DNA from: Firmicutes bacterium UBA3932
GTDB lineage: Bacteria > Bacillota > Clostridia > Peptostreptococcales > Anaerovoracaceae
Length of the DNA: 10,234 nucleotides
Direction of reading: 5' to 3'
Assembly (NCBI GenBank): GCA_002385825.1
Contig: DGEG01000107.1
Coordinates: forward strand, 1 to 10,234
A program made the translations under genes and the position numbers. The notes beneath the pieces were generated by a model, which was not told the DNA's origin, ran no database searches, and saw only the letters and a program-made list of their open reading frames with translations. Positions 7,051 through 10,234 of the stretch are shown here, piece by piece; the stretch's first letter is position 1; every line of letters begins with the position of its first letter.

Positions 7051-7482
7051 TCAGCTTTCCTCCTCAGAAATTGTCTTGATGCCATTTTCCTTAAGCAAGC
7101 GGGCAAAGATCCCGTCGCCGGGTACCAGCCTATGGGTAAAGGTTCCGTCATAAATCCGCCCGCATCCGCAGGAAGGACTATTGGACTTCAGGATAGCAAG
7201 TTCGATATCCTCACCCAACCTATCCGCCAGTTCCTTTGCCCTGGCAAGCTCCATGGCCGCTCCCTTCTCAAATTCCTCTGTCACGTCATTCCCTTCGATA
7301 TTGTAGACCCTGCCGCCACGGATCTCTGCAGGAGGCCTCGGCGTCGGAAAACCCACTGCTACCTCGGGGCACACGGCAATGTAGTTGCGGTTTTTCACAA
7401 TTTCCATCACTTTTTCGTTTAAATTGTTTCCGCCGTTGTATTTACAATTCTCGCCCAACAGGCATGCGCTTATAATATACAT
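7051..7482 (-). CDS. DUF523 family protein, TudS-like desulfidase candidate
   Basis: Small cytoplasmic protein of 143 residues belonging to DUF523. The family marks are all present: SACLLGENCKYNGG at the N-terminus, VCPEVAVGFPTPRPPAEI near residue 38, and KSNSPSCGCGRIYDG near residue 105. The cysteines C7, C38 and C105 are at the positions that hold a [4Fe-4S] cluster in TudS, the DUF523 member shown to remove sulfur from thiouracil. C13 and C107 are additional. The enzyme may therefore desulfurate thiolated pyrimidines or related tRNA breakdown products, but a function for stand-alone members outside TudS is not established. The start at 7482 gives the normal family N-terminus; its Shine-Dalgarno match is weak. 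It lies 30 bases after mutS2 and its stop touches argS, so it is part of the same unit. Confidence 0.88.
   Translation of the reverse strand: MYIISACLLGENCKYNGGNNLNEKVMEIVKNRNYIAVCPEVAVGFPTPRPPAEIRGGRVYNIEGNDVTEEFEKGAAMELARAKELADRLGEDIELAILKSNSPSCGCGRIYDGTFTHRLVPGDGIFARLLKENGIKTISEEES
7059..7064 (-). promoter_or_regulatory. Ribosome binding site of argS
   Basis: A perfect AGGAGG on the minus strand, eight bases before the argS ATG. It is encoded within the last Glu codons of the DUF523 gene, whose stop codon touches the argS start. Confidence 0.8.
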
Positions 7483-7512
7483 TCCCGCTTCTCTTTCTGT
7501 TCCCCCGTATTT

Positions 7513-9882
7513 CTATTTCAAGGTCACGACGGTCACGCCGTCGCCTCCTTCATTATAATTACCTTTTCTTATTTTTTCCACATGTTTATGTGCCTTGAGC
7601 ATAGCGGCCAGTCCCTCCCGCAGGATGCCGGTTCCCCTTCCATGTATGATGGTGACTTCTTTTAATCCGGCCATAAAAGCATCGTCCAGATATTTATCCA
7701 CTTCCACCAATGCGTCGTCCAAAACTTTTCCTACCACATTGCAGCTCGGAGCCACGGACGTTACCTTACTTCGGTACAATTTGCCGTACTGCGACTTCTT
7801 CGTCGTCTCCTGTTTTTTTCCATTCTGCACCTTTGAAATCTGGTCCAGACCCACGTTGATCTTCATAAGACCTACCTGAACCTGTACTTCATTCTTGTCA
7901 TCCGGCAAGGAAATCAGTTCCCCATTCTGGTTCAAAGACAGTAACTTCACCCTATCGCCGATGTTAAGTTCTTCCGGACGCACCGGTTTAAAATTTCTTT
8001 TAACAGGTAGTTTTTCACTGTTTTTTTCTTGAAGTTCCCGAATTTCTCGACGCAGGGCCTCCTTTTTCCGGTTTCTCAGAGACTTATCCTCATATTTTTC
8101 CAGTTCTCGCAGTTCGCTGAGTATGAGGTCCGACAGTTCCTTAGTTTCCTGTACAATTTCTCTGGCCTCCTGTCTCGCCTTAGCCAGCAACTTTTCTTTT
8201 TGTTCCTCAAATTTCTGCAGCCGCCTCTCCAATTCCTCTTGTTGCCGCTTAATCTCGATGCGAAGCAGCATGGCTTCATCCCTATCTAATTCGGCCAATT
8301 TGCGATCCTTTTCAATGGCCGCAATCACATCTTCAAAAGCGATGGCATTTTCATCGAGCAATCCCCTTGCTCGATGGATTAAATGATCCGGAAGCCCCAG
8401 TTTGGCAGAAATTTCAAAGGCATTTGATCTTCCGGGGGTGCCGATGGTAAGGCGATAGGTAGGAGACAGGGTGTCCACATCGAACTCCATGGAGGCATTC
8501 TGAACGCCGGGAGTAGCGATGGCGTACTTTTTCAATTCCGTGTAATGAGTCGTTGCGAGAGTTTTACATCCTCTCTCATAAAGTTCATCCAAAATGGAAA
8601 TCGCCAGTGCGGCCCCTTCCGTCGGGTCTGTTCCGGCTCCCAATTCATCTAAGAGAACTAGTGTATCCGCATCTGCTTCCCGGACGATGTCAACTATATT
8701 TCTCATATGGGAAGAAAAAGTGGATAGGCTCTGTTCAATGCTTTGTTCATCCCCTATATCCGCAAATACTTTTTGAAAAACGGGTACATTGGTTCCATGT
8801 GCCGCAGGCAAATGGAGTCCGGATTGAGCCATCAGCACAAAGAGGCCCACGGTTTTAAGCGTAACGGTCTTCCCGCCAGTATTAGGTCCGGTAATCACCA
8901 ACGTATTATAATCTTTTCCGATGGGCACGGATATAGGCACGACCTTTTGAGGATCGATCAGCGGATGCCTGCCGTCACGTATGTTCAATATCCCCTGAAC
9001 ATTGATCTCCGGCGGCTCAGCCTTCATTTTTACAGAAAGCCTGCCTTTGGCAAATATGAAATCCAGCCCTATCAAAATGCGCTGGTTATTTATTAAATCA
9101 TCCCCCGCTTCGGCTATTAACATTGATAGTTCCGCCAGAATTCGATTTATTTCATTCTTCTCGGCTAATTCAAGTTCGCGGAGTTCGTTGTTCATATTCA
9201 CGATTGACTGGGGCTCGATAAAAAGGGTTGCTCCTGTGGCTGATTGATCGTGTATAATGCCGGGCAAGCGGCTTTTGTGCTCCTGCTTGACGGGAATTAC
9301 ATACCTTCCCTGCCTGATGGTTACTATTGAATCCTGAAGTATGTTCCTGTTGTCTGCAGAGGTCAGGATACTGTTTATCTTGTTCCGGATAGCCTCGTTC
9401 TGCAGGGCTATCTTTCGTCGAATGTTTCTAAGCTCCGCGCTGGCGCTGTCAGCCATCTCGTCTTCTGATATAATACAGCGATCGATCTCGTTCTCCAAAT
9501 CTTTTCTGACGCTGATCAGCGACGCCAGTTGGCCTATCCTCGGAAGAGGCGGAAGATCGCTTTTAAGGAAGGATGCTGCGTGGCGGGAGACTTGAAGGTT
9601 ATACAGAATCTGAAGCATTTGCTTCATAGTAAGGATCCCGCCCTTCTGCGCCAGATTCACCGACTCTTCAATGTCGTAGAAACTGCCCAGTGGAAGCGTC
9701 CCTTTTTTCATAATAACGGAAACCGCCTCCGTGGTTTCCGCCATTCTCTCTCTTATCTCATATTTATCCGTAGAAGGCAAGAGCTCCTCTATTACCTTTC
9801 GGGTCATGAGAGAAGCCGCCTCCTCTCTGAGGAGCTCTTTTACTTTATCGAATTCTAAAACTCTATACGTTCTTTCATTCAT
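7513..9882 (-). CDS. mutS2: MutS2/RqcU-type ATPase with Smr domain
   Basis: Cytoplasmic ATPase of 789 residues, the usual length for MutS2. The family is linked to suppression of homologous recombination in some bacteria and, in Bacillus subtilis, to recognition and splitting of collided ribosomes. The protein lacks the N-terminal mismatch-recognition domain of MutS and starts with the MutS core and clamp helices. Walker A is GPNTGGKT at 332-339, Walker B is LVLLDELGAGTDP around 410, and TTHYTELKKYA follows. A long charged coiled coil spans about 513-621, then a KOW-like beta segment about 635-685 (NIGDRVKLLSL). The Smr domain occupies about 710-789, with IIHGRGTGILREGL intact near 745. Its first motif, usually LDLRG, reads SCNVVG here. 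The ATG at 9882 is four bases after the stop of the coiled-coil gene, with only a weak ribosome site (GAG), so coupling is likely. Confidence 0.96.
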   Translation of the reverse strand: MNERTYRVLEFDKVKELLREEAASLMTRKVIEELLPSTDKYEIRERMAETTEAVSVIMKKGTLPLGSFYDIEESVNLAQKGGILTMKQMLQILYNLQVSRHAASFLKSDLPPLPRIGQLASLISVRKDLENEIDRCIISEDEMADSASAELRNIRRKIALQNEAIRNKINSILTSADNRNILQDSIVTIRQGRYVIPVKQEHKSRLPGIIHDQSATGATLFIEPQSIVNMNNELRELELAEKNEINRILAELSMLIAEAGDDLINNQRILIGLDFIFAKGRLSVKMKAEPPEINVQGILNIRDGRHPLIDPQKVVPISVPIGKDYNTLVITGPNTGGKTVTLKTVGLFVLMAQSGLHLPAAHGTNVPVFQKVFADIGDEQSIEQSLSTFSSHMRNIVDIVREADADTLVLLDELGAGTDPTEGAALAISILDELYERGCKTLATTHYTELKKYAIATPGVQNASMEFDVDTLSPTYRLTIGTPGRSNAFEISAKLGLPDHLIHRARGLLDENAIAFEDVIAAIEKDRKLAELDRDEAMLLRIEIKRQQEELERRLQKFEEQKEKLLAKARQEAREIVQETKELSDLILSELRELEKYEDKSLRNRKKEALRREIRELQEKNSEKLPVKRNFKPVRPEELNIGDRVKLLSLNQNGELISLPDDKNEVQVQVGLMKINVGLDQISKVQNGKKQETTKKSQYGKLYRSKVTSVAPSCNVVGKVLDDALVEVDKYLDDAFMAGLKEVTIIHGRGTGILREGLAAMLKAHKHVEKIRKGNYNEGGDGVTVVTLK

Positions 9883-9886
9883 GTTC

Positions 9887-10234
9887 TCATTCTATTTGCT
9901 CAGATTGTTCCAAGTTCTCCAAATTCTTTTTATAGCGCTCCAGTTGGCTCTTTAACTGGATATTTTCCATCTGGAGATCAAAAAAGCTGCTCTCCATTTC
10001 CCTGCATCTCATTTCCAGTTCCTTGATGATAGAAGATGAGGATTCTTTCTCCTCTTCTTTGGACGATAATCTTTTAGCCATCTCCTCATTTTTGGCCTGC
10101 AGACTTTGTATTTCTTCCTCCAGTTCCCGCATCCTGTTTTTCAGTTCCTGGCATTCAGTCTTTTTGTCGTTATAAGCCTGCATAAGCTCTTCCCTGCTCT
10201 CGATAGCGGTTTGCGCATCCTCCTTATATTGGAT
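9887..10234 (-). CDS. Coiled-coil protein, N-terminus cut by window edge, possibly ZapA-like
   Basis: The last 115 codons of a gene that enters the window from the right. The first in-frame ATG in view is at 10183, but the frame stays open for 17 more codons to the edge and keeps the same charged helical character (IQYKEDAQTAIESREEL), so I treat 10183 as internal. The visible part is a continuous coiled coil rich in Glu, Lys, Leu and Gln, for example CQELKNRMRELEEEIQSLQ and MENIQLKSQLERYKKNLEN, ending in EQSEQIE. No catalytic motif or membrane segment is seen. In many Firmicutes the cell-division protein ZapA lies a little upstream of mutS2, and clostridial ZapA proteins can carry an extended coiled coil, so this could be its C-terminal half. 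The globular domain that would prove this is outside the window. Confidence 0.75.
   Translation of the reverse strand: MQYKEDAQTAIESREELMQAYNDKKTECQELKNRMRELEEEIQSLQAKNEEMAKRLSSKEEEKESSSSIIKELEMRCREMESSFFDLQMENIQLKSQLERYKKNLENLEQSEQIE

Overview
The window is a gene-dense, fully co-directional stretch of bacterial chromosome. Every gene I can support lies on the minus strand, so transcription runs from position 10234 down to 1. Shine-Dalgarno sites are strong, the GC content is moderate, and the gene set (indolepyruvate:ferredoxin oxidoreductase, two radical SAM proteins, a DUF523/TudS-type Fe-S protein, MutS2) points to an anaerobic Firmicute, most likely a clostridial lineage. I cannot name the genus.

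In transcription order the window begins inside a gene for a long coiled-coil protein (10234-9887, N-terminus outside the window, possibly a ZapA-type division protein). It is followed by mutS2 (9882-7513), a small DUF523/TudS-like protein (7482-7051), argS (7050-5332) and an uncharacterised radical SAM protein (5328-4456). Gaps within this block are 4, 30, 0 and 3 bases, so it is probably one transcription unit covering genome and ribosome maintenance plus tRNA charging.

The only appreciable non-coding stretch is 4381-4455. It holds a perfect 10-bp AT-rich inverted repeat and a 10-bp palindrome but no convincing promoter or intrinsic terminator. After it comes a second, tightly packed block: a B12-binding-type radical SAM protein (4377-2848), a TPR protein with an unrecognised N-terminal domain (2851-1697) and iorA (1695 to beyond position 1). 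The first two overlap in an ATGA junction and the last two are one base apart, so translational coupling is likely. iorB is expected beyond the left edge.

Most of the window is recognisable housekeeping and metabolic content. The parts worth a second look are the radical SAM/TPR/iorA cluster, the CX4CX2C cluster in the smaller radical SAM protein, the altered DLR motif in the MutS2 Smr domain, and the TudS-like gene embedded between mutS2 and argS. No RNA gene, mobile element, CRISPR array or integration site was seen.
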